64,000 nt of DNA from Trissonchulus latispiculum (GCA_030248195.1 JASAND010008520.1:1-64000); one strand, 5' to 3'; shown: positions 50,212 to 62,208, counted from the stretch's first letter. Notes: generated by a model not told the origin, from the letters alone. Numbers and translations are program-made.

Positions 50212-51521
50212 GTGGACTCGGGAGAACAGAACAGAGGTTTTGACCAAAAAACGACACAGGCTATCAAATTTGAGCGAGTGTCGAAAAATTTAGGTGAAGT
50301 CCCTAAGACGGAAACCTCTGGTCAGTCCGTAGCCTCTACAGGTAGCGGCAGAAAGGAAACACGTTCAACACAGACAGGCTCCTGTGACCAAGCCTCCGTA
50401 CGAAGTTTACAATCCTTGAAGCACACTAGTAAAAATATTTCTGAGACAGCTCAGCGTTGGATTGACGAGGCCAAAGGAAGACAAGACGAGTGGGCGAAAC
50501 AAGTACAGATATTGGTCAAAACGGAACCTACTGACTCCGACATTTTCGACTTTTTTGGATTTTCTCAAGCTGAGGTAGACAGTACCGCTGATCTAATAGC
50601 AAGTCTATATCCAAATCTAACACATTTGGATCCGACAATGGCATTGCCTGACTTTTCGGGCCTGCAGTCTGCCTTACAGAGTTTACCCGCACATTTCAAA
50701 CAGGCCGTGCAAGGAATGCACGGAGTAACCAGTCTACTAGGGCTGAGGTACTCAGGTCAAGCACAAGAAAGCTGGCGCGACTTTATAGATTCCTTTGAAA
50801 TCATCAGCACTGCCAATGACTGGACACCAGACGAAAAGGCACGCACGCTGCCGGTCTGCCTACAAGGGCAAGCTAGAGACATCTATGCTGCCATGGATGC
50901 CACCACAAAAACAGACTTTGGTGCTTTGATAAAAGCCTTAAAAGAATCACTTGAGCCGGCTGAAATGGCCAGATTCAAGAGTGCACAGCTGCATAAACGT
51001 ACTCAACACTTACAAGAACGTGTAGCAGATTTTGCTGCCAGCATTAAAAAGCTTGTCAAAGGTGCATATCCTAACTTCGACCAGAGTCATCAGGATACGC
51101 TAATGATGGAATTTTTCATCGCTGGACTTTTGCCGCACTACGGCAGGCTAGTAATGTCAAAAAACCGTCCAGCTTTGAGGAGGCCCTCAAGTATGCAAAG
51201 CTAGTCGAAGCAGGAGAATATCTCACAGCCGGTACTCCCGTCGCTACCGACAAGGCTCAAACGTTCTACACAAGCATAAACACGGAACTTAGTGAACTCA
51301 AAAATGCCTTGACATCCTTGCAGGAACAGTTCCAGAAATTTTCGTTTGACCAACAAAGGCAGAACGGATATATGCAAGGAGTTTTGGCCCACACTAACAA
51401 TCAAAATACGGCCCAACCAGTTGGAAGAACGGATCAACGTTCACAAGGGCGGCAATGGACCACAGATAATCGAGTTATCTGAAACTATTGTAGGAAACCC
51501 GAACACTATGTGATAAATTGT
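50212..51521 (+). pseudogene. gag: inner Gypsy gag (capsid plus zinc knuckle)
   Basis: The frame 50212-51204 has no early ATG and could start at a non-ATG codon or upstream. The capsid domain shows LGLRYSGQAQESWRDFI, PVCLQGQARDIY and TLMMEFFIAGL, typical of Gypsy retrotransposon gag. A frameshift in the A run near 51160 moves the frame. The zinc knuckle, C-X2-C-X4-H-X4-C, is at 51480-51521, but its first cysteine codon is TGA. The downstream basic/Asn-rich region stays open into the env-like part. Confidence 0.85.
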
Positions 51522-53798
51522 CGAAAGCGCCAGAGGGACCGGGGAGCCGATAACGGTCCTATAACAAGACCAAAACCTGCCCAAAACTATGCCCCGCGCG
51601 GGACGACCAATCGCAGCGGTAATACGAGTTATAACAGCGGTTACAATAACCGTACCAATACAGCCTATGCAGTTGTCAGTGATGAAACTCATGTTCCAAC
51701 CGCTGTTCCTGATTCGCCGCCGGAAATAACCGAGCTAAAAGAAACAATTAGAATTATCTCGGAACAGAATGACCAGTTGATTCAGCAACAATACCGTAAT
51801 TTTGTGGGTAGCATCACCGTGGTGTCCGATCATACACCTAATACAGATAACCGAAAGGAACATAACTTGGAGAAACAAACAAATACAAAGCGAAAGGCGC
51901 CTATGCAGACTACGAAAACTGCACACAAATCAAAACAACCCGAAGTATCAGATACACCCGTTCGTATTAACTTGAAGCTGTGGGTTCTGATGATACTGAC
52001 CGCCTGTTGTTTCATGCCCATAGAGTCTGTGAAGAGTGCTGCGGAATTGTCAAGTGGCCCCATGATTTGCCAAACAGAACAAGGTCGAGCTCTGTGGCAG
52101 CTACCTGGACGATTGTATTGTAATCCTGGCGTGCCGTCTGCTAAATCACGAATTCACCAAACCCAACTTACTCTATAAACGAAATTATGTAAAGTACAAA
52201 TCAAAAGCTTGGAAATGTGTCATAGTGAAGCAAACAGTAAAAACGTTCACCTATTTCTTTGCAAATTATCACCTAAAAGAAGAGGAGAAGCATGACATTC
52301 GCGTAACTGGAGCCGAATGTGAAGCTATGCGCCGTTTCCATCAATGCGACGCAGGTCCACTTGTCCAAAAAGGTGGACTTTGGCAGACTGACAACAAAGT
52401 CGACTTCGAATGGTCAGGAGGTGGAATTAACTGTTGTCGATGGCACAGCTACACTGCAACCAATTGCTTCATGTACGAAGCATACGTGTACAAACGCCAC
52501 AGCAGCGAAACAATGGAATCTACTGCTGGCTGGGTTGAACACTGCGACTACCGAACCGGAGGATGTCAGCTACGTGACGGAAGCTACCTGCTGTGGGAAC
52601 CTGACAGCAATGAGAAATGCGAATTCCTAGAATGGTAAACTCTAAGTGGAGAAATGTGGGACACAAATTGGCTAGCAGACAGCGACCTTTTAGCCTTAAC
52701 CTTCCGCAACGGAAAATACGCCAGCGACTGTGAAGGGAATAATGTATTCCTGAATCCCAGTTCGTATTATGCGAAACGAATCCCGAACTCGTAGAGACAC
52801 AACACTGACTAATCAGACAAATTTTCAAGACTATATTCAGAAAGCTGAGTCTATCTCCAGCCGTGACCTGAAAGCATGGGCTGCTGAGCACGGCCTCGTT
52901 ACAACTGACGTTCTGGCTGCATCCTTACAGTCTCAAGAATTCACAAACATGCGAAACTTGAACTTTGCCTTTAAACAAGCCATGAACGCTGCTTGCCGGT
53001 CTATGGCAACTATAATGGAAGTACTGAAAGCAGATATGCTAGCAAACCCTACGCTGGCACTGCGTGCCATCCTTGGGCGAAATGACATCGTTGCTAGAGC
53101 TGGAGGGCACGTTATATCAACTTGGCCTTGTCAGGAACTGGAGCACGGACTATATCACTTCGATCCAATGAATCAGTCATGTAGCATGGAGATGCCTATT
53201 AAATTCCTACTGAACTCACAAGAATATACAGCATACATGGACCCCATAACTAACATTGTTCACAAGAAACCCTACCCAGTAGATTGTCGTCTCAATAGGG
53301 AAATTCCCGTCCAAGTCCATGGAAAAATGTACATGTACCAGAGTGAATCTGGGGATCTAGCCCCGTTACAACACATTCCAGAAATAAGGGCATTTTCATG
53401 GAACTCTAGTGAGCCCTGGAGCTTCCAACCTACGATTTTTAGCCAAATTGTGATGTATAATTTCTCCGAAATAACTTCGGAAATAGGCCTAAATGAAATC
53501 ATTGGCGGGCTACAACATCAACAACGAATTATGAGTGCCTTAAGCGACAGGACCTCTGGCCATACACCCCCAGCAAACGGCACAAGGTGTGGTTAACGGA
53601 ATCATGCAAAAAGGGTTCTTCGGATTCCTACACGGATTCGCAGTTAGCCCATGGCAATTATGGGGTTTTCTAGTGTGCACTTATGTATCCCTCAGTTTTC
53701 TTATTTTACACTGCTGCCCTATAAACATTCGCCGGAATATGCTATACCCCAGCATTGGCCAAACCTCCGTCGATGGGCAAGAAAAAGAAGAAAACTAA
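51522..53798 (+). pseudogene. env: env-like glycoprotein, broken, between gag and pol
   Basis: The frame 51510-52178 runs from the gag zinc knuckle through a polar linker to a hydrophobic signal-like segment (51971-52020). A Cys-containing region with the pattern ALWQLP...C follows. A frameshift near 52170 leads to a Cys-rich ectodomain (52225-52638) with INCCRWH, TGGC and DGSYLLWEP motifs. A stop at 52636, another shift near 52780, and a frame 52769-53596 follow. A further shift at about 53590 precedes a membrane segment at about 53659-53720 and a basic tail. The order signal, Cys-rich ectodomain, membrane anchor indicates an envelope glycoprotein. From memory the Cys/Trp pattern resembles glycoproteins of chu-like or rhabdo-like mononegaviruses captured by LTR elements. 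No product can be made from this copy without several repairs. Confidence 0.65.
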
Positions 53799-54170
53799 CT
53801 ACAAGGGCGGTTGCTCTGCGAATACAACGAAAACGACGCCGCAGTCCTAATGGAAGCTCTAATGACGACGGCGAAATGCAGGAACCCGTGAGATCGTCTA
53901 TGCATATTGCAGCACCAACTGCGCCCTCGTTCTACGCCGCCTACCCAAACTCCCATTCTACTTGCGGAAGAAGTACAAGCGGACCACGAAGTGACAAATC
54001 CAGACTATCCGATTAACCAACACCAATTATTTTCCCAAGATATCCCGTATAACGAAAGACATACTCAGGTTACACCATCGTTACCTACATCAACGGGAGA
54101 AGCACAGCTCTCAACTGAAGGTCCGACTCCGCGGCTGAGCCGAACCTTATACCCTTAAACTGTATCCCAG

Positions 54171-54758
54171 GTGTCAACACTGAATAAAACTTTCGTCCCA
54201 ACTGTACCAGTGTTTGTGAATGGACGACCAATGAAAGCTCTCCTAGATACGGGATCCACGATTACTCTGATTGATAAGTCTACTTATAATCACATAAATA
54301 AGGGTGTAACCACAACGGCAGTGAAACCCCATGCCATTTCAGCGACTAGCATGACCGGTTATCCGTTAAATCTCGCTGGGCAGACAGAACTAAAGATTAA
54401 ATCGGCACCAGGCAAATTACTCATAATGCTTATATCGTGTATGATGCACCACATGACTGCATTATGGGGTGGATGTGCTACGCAAGCTTGGACCGTTCAC
54501 CGTAGATTTGGAAAAATCAGTTTTCCTAGAAAGTGGGATACCCCGGAAAAATTGCCAACTAGGCACGTAACTGTGGACGAAGACATAGTAATCCTACCAC
54601 GTACACAAGTTACGTTCGCCTGTAAAACTTCCGAAAACACAGTTGGTGGAATATTTGAGCCAAACAAACGAGTGGAACATGCCACCGGTCTATATATAAC
54701 AAGAAGTCTGGTCGATAAAGGCAGTGAAATACCCACTCGAGTACTTATGCTAGTATAG
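54171..54758 (+). pseudogene. pol: inner Gypsy aspartic protease region
   Basis: VFVNGRPMKALLDTGSTITLI gives the retropepsin active-site motif DTGS at 54246-54257. The rest of the frame follows the usual linker towards RT. The following frame, starting about 54794, is separated by stops, so protease and polymerase are no longer continuous. Confidence 0.8.
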
Positions 54759-54793
54759 CTCCTATAAAGCTTTACAAAAACACCAGAATCGGA

Positions 54794-55620
54794 GTGGTAT
54801 ACACTGCTTACCATACCACTGTGCCAACTGCCAAAGATGGTAGTAACGAATGCAATCCCCTAACTGAAATCAACCTAGACAGCAGCAGCTTGACATCCAC
54901 ACAGAAAAATAAACTCTTATCTATCCTAAGGCAATTTATCGATGTATTCGCCAAGAATGACAATGATATTGGATGCGCTACAGCAGTGAAACACACTATC
55001 GATACTGGAGATCACCTACCCATTTATCAACGCCCCTATCGAACCCCCGTATCCATGCGTGATACCGTTCGCCAAAATTCGTTCATTAGAAACTTTGAAA
55101 GAATAGCTCATCCGCTTTATAGCTTGCTAAAGAAGGAGTCTTCCTTTAGTTGGACTCAGCACTGCGATAATAGCTTCACAGTTTTGAAGGACTGTCTGAC
55201 CTCAGCACCAATGCTAGCATTCCCGAATATTAACAAGGCATTTCTGTTGCAAACAGATGCCAGTATAAAAGGACTGGGAGCGGTACTGTCACAACTGGAT
55301 GACACTAACAAAGAACATCCAATCGCTTACGGCAGCAGAACGTTAACGAAGGCTGAAAAAATTACCCTGTTATAGAACTAGAAACACTGGCTATTGTTTT
55401 TGGTTTGCAACATTATCGACACCTTATTTACGGGCAAAAGATAGTAGTACTTACCGACCATAGCCCTCTTAAATGGCTCATGACTGTAAAATCTCCTAGT
55501 GGTCAACTCATGCGATGGATTTTGCAGCTACAGGAATACAATTTGGAAATACAATACAAACCAGGGAAGAAACACTCAAACGATGACGCACTGTCACGGC
55601 TGCCCAATATAGAACCTACC
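54794..55620 (+). pseudogene. pol: inner Gypsy RT remnant joined to RNase H
   Basis: The frame contains the N-terminal RT lead-in (DVFAKNDNDIG...HTIDTGDHLPIYQRPYRTP). It then passes directly, near 55058-55080, to the post-RT block RNFERIAHPLYSLLKKE. The palm and fingers with the YxDD catalytic site are absent. RNase H follows with LLQTDASIKGLGAVLSQL and, after a frameshift at about 55370, LETLAIVFGLQHYRH, LTDHSPLKWL and NDDALSRLP. The RNase H acidic residues are present but split by the frameshift. Confidence 0.88.
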
Positions 55621-55699
55621 CAACCACAGTCAAACAACTCAAATAATACAGATCACCTCGAAGACCGTGTGCTAGTCATCACAGTTACTGACAAAATTT

Positions 55700-57116
55700 C
55701 CCTTCGTAGAGCTCAAATGTTTCAGCGACTTACAGCAACTAATACAGTACCTCAAACAAGGTATCATACCGGACGACCCAACAGAAGCTATTAATCTAGG
55801 ATCACGTAGCTATCGCTACTACCTAGAAGAAGGAATACTATATCATGAATATGTTCGTGCCGGTTCGCATGCTGTGCGTCTATACCAGCAGGTTGTTATA
55901 CCGTCCAGCCTCACTCGCGACGTCTTTAAATCCTGCCATGAGGAATGCACAGCATCGCACTTGGGGTTCAACCGAACTTACCTTACCATACTCAGCCGAT
56001 ACTGGTGGGACACCATGCGCCAAGATATTAAAAAGTGGTGCAAACAATGCGATGGATGTCGAAGAAAGAAAAGTCCACCTAAAGCTGTCAAAGCTCCACT
56101 AATACCCATTCCCGTTGAAGGACCCTGGGACCGTGTAGCAGTAGACATTATTGGACCTCTTCCACAAACAGAAGACGGTTACAAATATGTTTTAGTCTTC
56201 GTAGAATATCTTACTAAATGGGTCGAAGCCTTTCCCTTAAGTGATACTACTTCGGATACCATCGCCAAAGTATTTGTAGAGCAAATTGTATGCAGGTTTT
56301 CTTGTCCTAAGAAGCTACTATCCGACCGAGGGTCTAATTTCCTTAGTGATCTCATGCTGTCTGTTTGTAGCTTATTGGGTGTACATAAGATAAACACCAC
56401 AGCCTATCACCCGCAAACTGACGGGTTATGTGAAAGGTTTAACGGAACCTTAATGAACACGCTTAGCTTTTACGTTTCCAAAACACAGAAAGATTGGTCT
56501 ACGTTCCTGAACTTCGCTTTATTTGCATACCGCACCTCAGTGCATTCCTCCACCCATGACTCTCCAATCTATTTAAATTTTGGTAGAGAACCAAGATTAC
56601 CTATAGATACCTTACTTCGCCCAAAACACGCAATGTATACAGAAATCGAAGATTACCGCTACGATCTTACAACAAATATATCATTGGCATGGGAAGCAGC
56701 CAAATCTGAAATTTCTGTAGCACAGACTCGGTATAAACGCGATTATGATCGAAAAGCTACCGAAGTGGACTACTGCCAAAACCAACTTGTCATGCTCCAT
56801 GTCCTTCAAGTCGGGAAAGGAAAAACAAAGAAACTGTCTCTCCCTTGGCAAGGACCCTACCGTATTACTAAAATTAGTTGAAATAAGTGAATGTGGTAAC
56901 CCTCAGAAAGCAGCACAAAAAGTGCACGTGAATAGACTGAAACCAGTCACTGAAGCGACTGCAATTCTGCCGACAAGTGAACCAGATCAAGAAAAAACCA
57001 GCGATACCAAAGGCAATACTCTTTCGTCCTCACATAATGCTGTATACAATAAAAGTGAAACCAAAACCCACCAGTACAACCTACGCTTGCGCAAGAAAGC
57101 GGAAACTGCACCATAA
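55700..57116 (+). pseudogene. pol: inner Gypsy integrase
   Basis: The zinc-binding domain (SCHEECTASHLGF...CKQCDGC) is followed by the catalytic core, with D in AVDIIGPLP, D in LLSDRGSNF and E in DGLCERFNG. Then come YRTSVHSSTHDSP and a C-terminal PWQGPYRI motif (GPY/F type). The main frame 55874-56881 is intact. Its N-terminus (55790) and its C-terminal tail (56882-57116) lie in other frames because of small indels. It is the best preserved part of the element. Confidence 0.9.
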
Positions 57117-57802
57117 CCTTCTACTGTATTAAATCCAACTATATCTATCAAATCCCTGACTATGTATAAATATATAACTACACCTGTATATACGACCACC
57201 TTTGTGTTACTATACCGGTTACTGCAATTGTGTTCGATCCCACGCTAACATACATGTACTCGTATAGGAATTTGACATTATTTCGAACATAATCATCTTG
57301 GTCAACCTCGTTCAAATACCCAGTATCACAAAATCAAACTAACTATCAACCCAACGTTCATATTTAATTATTTCATTTTGGACTCTGATAACCGCAAACA
57401 GCAGAACTAATCCAAATATAATCCGACTAGCATATGAAGGTGAACAAAATAAGAATAAATTATGCTGATGAAAGGTAGTCTTTTGTGCTGACCGCTAATA
57501 TCTTCTTTCGGAAAGGAAACTACCAAATATTACATTCCGAAGATTACCACCTGCTCCCATCACGTAGTGGGATTCAGAAATTAACTTTTACCCTCATCCT
57601 GCTAAACACTAATCCTTTTTGGAAATTCCCAAATATGAAATCCATAAAGACAGATGACCACCTGCTCTCATCACACTTCGGGATAATGTTCACTTGAACA
57701 TTAGGCCTTTCGGTTCTTAAGGTTCACCCAACCGCTGAAGTCTGGCCCGGAAGATAATTTAAAATTTATGACTCAGATAAATTAATTGCTGACATGATAA
57801 CC
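57117..57802. other. spacer between integrase and accessory region
   Basis: AT-rich, non-coding in appearance, with a local repeat of GATTACCACCTGCTCCCATCA and GATGACCACCTGCTCTCATCA type (about 57540 and 57652). Confidence 0.55.
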
Positions 57803-57810
57803 TATAAAAG
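57803..57810 (+). promoter_or_regulatory. internal TATA box of accessory region (inner element)
   Basis: TATAAAAG followed by GC-rich sequence lies 174 bp upstream of the accessory start codon at 57977. The outer element has TATAAATA 178 bp upstream of its own accessory start. Confidence 0.5.
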
Positions 57811-57976
57811 GCTTACGGATTGCAGCCATAGTCACTTTGATATTTTCTTCCAACGAGAAGCTGGAGTTGAATCGTATGCTGAGTTCACAGGCACTTATAG
57901 TGCTCCTATAACCGCTGTATATACTGAACTTATTGAACCACTATTGTATCCTACTCATCCCTGAACGACAAGCAAC

Positions 57977-60012
57977 ATGTCAGACAGCGACAACGACACC
58001 AGTGACGTAAGTTATCCACTGTTAAATTTAAATTATTTAACTACATTAGATACTAGTACAGCCATGCGATTTCTTGCAGCTCATTACCATGTCAAACACT
58101 TCATGGAAGGTGAACTACTCAGAACCCAGTGACATATGGGTGAAATGTTTTAGTAGAGAGCAAAAACTACGCCCTACTCTTCCCCTAACTTGCTATGGCT
58201 CTATACGCGAGCCCAGCCCACAGTAACGTTACTGCAAGACTTAGGATTCCTTGATTGTCTCAGTGAATCCTTAGCTAACTCCTTTACCCCCGACGAGTTG
58301 GTTTATACAACCACTGGCTTCTTCAGCGAAATGCTGCAAGTCTCTTTCTGTCCTAATATGCACCTAAGCGCGCCACCACTATTCAGCTTACCAGACACGA
58401 CATTTGCGGAAGCCTTTAATGAATTAACTCGCTGGGCTATGAAATACTATGCCGAACCAAAAATGTGGGAAGTCGAAGCCAGAGAAGGCTCAAAACGAAA
58501 TCGCATTGCAGGACGCAACTTGAAACTGGTTGCTCTAACTATCCTAAATTCGCGTAGAATAGGTCTGGATGTCACTTTTTCGGACCACTTTATAGCGGCC
58601 CATCAAGCTCTAACCAAAGGCAACATCCCATTACTGCCACAACCTCATTCTCAAACTTTGTATGACATTTTCCACGATTCGATTCAAGAATACAGTTTCC
58701 TTAGATTTTCAACCTGTCACATTGACAGTCCTCAGTATTTACCTACTCCCAAGGACTGATACGGTCCTATTCCCATTCCCAAACCTGTACTAACGTTATC
58801 TGTACATAAACATTGCAAATAAATAAGACTTACAACGCACCTATATACAACGTCGAAAGCACATCAGTCAATAATCATATCAATCATAATGATCAGGGCA
58901 ATAACAGAACGCCCATCAACACTAGATATATACAATTACAGGAACAAATCTCAGGCATACTGCACATTTAAAAAGAACGAGTGCAGCGAAGCCACTGCCA
59001 GGTTCTATATACCGCTAAGACCACTACTGCATTTTTCTCAGTAATCAACTTATGCAGCCCGTGCACAAATCCCAGGTTCTCTAAACAATCCCACATATCC
59101 ATACTTATATACATCTGTATATACATACTATGGTGGACTTTTCCTCACCCCCCCCCCCCCCCCCGGCTCAAATCGCAGTCGTCATATAACCTTGCGAACG
59201 TAACACTCCCGTTTATGACTACTGCACTACGCCTACGCACCCTATATATGTACTTATACTGTTATCTGTACCTATTTCAGGGTAACTCCAGCAGTGGGTC
59301 AGATCGAGAGAGCGAAACTATAGAAATCGACCGCTGCCAAATAAAGGACCTCTTTGGTAGTGATTCTGACTCAGATGCGCCAACTTCACCTAACCCTAAA
59401 CAACAGGCCAGGGATCCTTCCAACGGAGAGGAGGAAGAACTCATCGCACCTGCTCAAAACTCAGAGCCACTACAAATCCCTTCTACTTCCCCTAAATCAG
59501 CGAAAATCCAGCGAATTGGGAGCGAAAGTGTTCCTCCACCTACAGCGGCAGTTCGCTCCAAGCATAAACAAGGCAAAGGCGCAAAAGGAAAGGAGCCAGC
59601 GACATCACCTCCACTAGTTGTGCCTCGCATAGAGGAATTTCATGACGGATATGTTACTTCATGGGCCACCGAACCCGTAAATATAGCGCCAATGCCTGGC
59701 CCGTCCTCTTCTAAACGTCGCTGCCAGAGCAAAGTGGTCAAACCAGCAGTCAGATGCTCACCTCCACGACCACCAGTTCAAAACTTGATGCCACAGCATC
59801 AGGAACAGCCCTCTCACATCAAGGCTACAACTTTGATGTTCTGGGAAGCGGCTTGTTCGGGCTATACCGAACCTGATGGCCAAATCTATCAGGTAACCCT
59901 TCCTCGTGATCAGGAAGAATTTTTAAGCCCAAACCAAACCCAGGCCATGTTCCGCTTATTCCAGCGGCAAAGGCTCAGCGTCGCAAAACTAGACGCCATG
60001 AAAATCTGTTAA
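57977..60012 (+). CDS. accessory protein B, predicted two-exon gene (253 aa)
   Basis: Predicted exon 1 (57977-58006) encodes an acidic decapeptide and ends at a consensus donor GTAAGT. Predicted exon 2 starts after CTATTTCAG at 59281, in phase 0, and ends at TAA 60012. The protein is Ser/Asp/Glu-rich at first, with DLFGSDSDSD, then Pro/Lys-rich and intrinsically disordered. A short ordered-looking C-terminal domain follows (FWEAACSGYTEPDGQIYQVTL, MFRLFQRQR). DLFGSDSD recalls the start of the Paf1-complex subunit Leo1, but low complexity makes this weak. It lies between integrase and the 3' LTR on the sense strand. No function can be assigned. Confidence 0.55.
58089..58759 (+). pseudogene. accessory ORF A, inner element (one frameshift)
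   Basis: An ATG at 58089 opens a frame (MSNTSWKVNYSEPSD...) that stops near 58224. The protein continues in another frame, 58190-58759. The combined product would be about 220 aa. It aligns along its length with the ORF at 62209-62919 of the outer element: DIW.....E..L.P.LPL..YG, then SP/TPDELVY, then a late SFLRFSTCHIDSP block. It lies inside the predicted intron of accessory protein B. No known family is recognised. Confidence 0.6.
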
Positions 60013-60270
60013 ACCAAGCTGCAAAATTGATCCTCTTTGGTCTCGACAACCCCAATGGTGGAAAAACGAAAATCTTATCTGGGGTCAAATTGCTGGGATC
60101 TCTGGTGTATGATATCAGACGAACCGAAGGAGCCGGAGCTGATCCGGACAACAGTCGTTCCGTCCCACCATTGCTAGGCTGTCGAAGGAAACGTCCCTAC
60201 CGATAAGCAATAATACAAACTAACTACGTCATCGAAAAAGAGGACTTTTTCTTTCCCTGGTCGGAAGTAA

Positions 60271-60801
60271 TGTCGTAGCTAGGTGTTGTCTTGTCTTGGT
60301 GTGTCATGTCTGTAATGCTGATAAACGTGCTGAAGTCTCGCATTAATTATTCATATAATAATGTCTGGCTGTCTAATAACAGTATGTAGCTGTCTGGTAA
60401 ACTATTCCTAAATTGTTTCAATTATAGGTTTCCTACCTCGTAAATTGCCTATTAGTGTTATTATGTCTCTGTTAGCTTACCAATGTTTGCATGAATATTT
60501 AATGGGCCTATGCTATATAAGGAGTAACCTTGTTTGTCAGTGGAGTCCAGTTCTGTCTGTACTCTGTACGTGAGTGTCGTCAGTAAATCACTGAAGTTAG
60601 AACTGAATTCAGGTGGTTAGGGTGATTCCGTCTACTAGACACTAGACGAGGACGTTTATTCCTACGAACGCTATCAGTTCGTAGAAGGGACATACAGTCC
60701 AGACACATACGAGCGTACGGCTCTACGCATACCCCCTACGCATTGTAGGAGATTAATAATTACTACTGTACCAGTAGAACAAATCAACGATACCAGCAGC
60801 A
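60271..60801 (+). repeat. 3' LTR of inner Ty3/Gypsy element (531 bp)
   Basis: TGTCGTAGC...CAGCAGCA, matching the 5' LTR. TATA box at 60514-60520. It is preceded by GAAAAAGAGGA, a weak polypurine tract about 30 bp upstream. Confidence 0.92.
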
Positions 60802-61260
60802 TACAGTTGCTCTGTGACATTACCAGCCCTAACCAAATGGAAAACCGTGAAGCTAAATAGACCATGGCACGGTCCTTTCCGCATAATCAAACTTTCGCCA
60901 CCAACAGCCGAGATACAGGAGTGTGGTCAACCGAACAAATCGTTTCAGAAAGTTCACGTCAATTGTCTAAAGCCCATCACTACCAGTTATTACGTGCCCC
61001 TTCGAACTCCGACCCTACCGAATGCCGCCGACGGGCCCTTTATTCTGGCAAAGGAACTGCTCCGTTAAGAACAGTTCTTTCCCCAGGTCAACTGTACGAC
61101 ATCTCGAGCAAGTGGACTGTTCGTAGATCAGTATGACGAACCCGGCCAAGCCGGCGCCTCCCGAACTACCGTTTCATTGCTCCGACGCCATACAGCGGAG
61201 GACTATCAAGATCCCCTCTTCCTCGTCAAGGCCCTCAATTCCGGGTTCAGAACGTTGTAA
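60802..61260 (+). pseudogene. outer Ty3/Gypsy element: integrase C-terminus, resumed
   Basis: Directly after the inner 3' LTR the integrase tail resumes with KWKTVKLNRPWHGPFRIIKL (the GPF motif), IQECG and FQKVHVNCLKPI, matching the inner element's tail. A second frame then gives LFVDQYDEPGQAG to about 61257. This proves that 49637-60801 was inserted into this gene. Confidence 0.88.
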
Positions 61261-61935
61261 ACAAAGGCGAAACTCTATTTCAGGAAAACAGTTTAAAAAC
61301 ATAGCCAATCGAATTCGTAATGAAACACAAACCCTACCATATCAATACCATATCCCTATCATCTAGTAGTCCATCTCCAACAAAGGTATATCCTCACCGA
61401 TTTGCTCTCAATCACTGCTTATTCTTATATTAACACTATCCTTAATATTTTATACTCACTTCTATTTATACTCATATTAATACGTATATACTCATTCCCA
61501 TATGCTATCTATCTTGACTTCTAGTTGAACATTGTGCTTATCGCGAATTTATACCTTGTTTTTATTACCTCTTTCTCCTCCTGCATATTGCAGCCTATAT
61601 ATCTATACGATCTACCTACATACATGCGTATACGTCTGTGTATATAGACTTCCCTTTCTGCTACTATTCGACTTCCCGTAATCAGCACATACATTAAACA
61701 GCGCATTAATTACAACGTATAACTGTCAAAAGTTGATACTAAGGAGTCCTAGCAAATGCCACCCACCTACTAACATAAGGGTTCAAAATTTAGAATGAAA
61801 TCGTAACCTTCAATCCACCAGCACAATTCCACTTGTGATAAAACTAATATTTAAAGATGTCTTACGCACCTACTTAACACAATACAACAAACTGACCTTA
61901 AACGAGTTTACGTTCTACAATCCGTACACAAGCAC
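61261..61935. other. spacer between integrase and accessory region (outer element)
   Basis: AT-rich and without convincing coding, the positional equivalent of 57117-57802. Confidence 0.5.
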
Positions 61936-61943
61936 TATAAATA
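61936..61943 (+). promoter_or_regulatory. internal TATA box of accessory region (outer element)
   Basis: TATAAATA in CACTATAAATACCCCC, 178 bp upstream of the ATG at 62114. Spacing matches the inner element. Confidence 0.5.
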
Positions 61944-62113
61944 CCCCCACTTCTTAAAACCAATCAGTTGCACGTTTCAAAGCATCTAGAACTGCTGCAA
62001 CTATAGTTGCAACTACAAACAGCTATCCTTCATGATCCCTGAACAGTATCTCTACTAATCTTCATTTCCACTATTTCTTCATTATTTACTTATCCTCATT
62101 CCCAACTATCTTC

Positions 62114-62137
62114 ATGGCTTCTACGTGGTCAGATTCG
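62114..62137 (+). CDS. predicted short first exon of accessory gene (outer element)
   Basis: ATG plus seven codons (MASTWSDS) end at GTAAGA. This parallels the ten-codon first exon and GTAAGT donor of the inner element at 57977-58006. The matching second exon was not found in the remaining sequence. Confidence 0.4.
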
Positions 62138-62208
62138 GTAAGAAGTTTTTACTCTGATTCCGTTCAAAGTTATCTAAAAACGCGGTCAGTCACAGATCTC
62201 TCGATTAC

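Noticed and set aside
51522..53798. An integrated non-retroviral virus glycoprotein independent of the Gypsy element
   Set aside because: It lies between the gag and protease of one element bounded by matching LTRs, so it is best treated as part of that element, whatever its ultimate origin.
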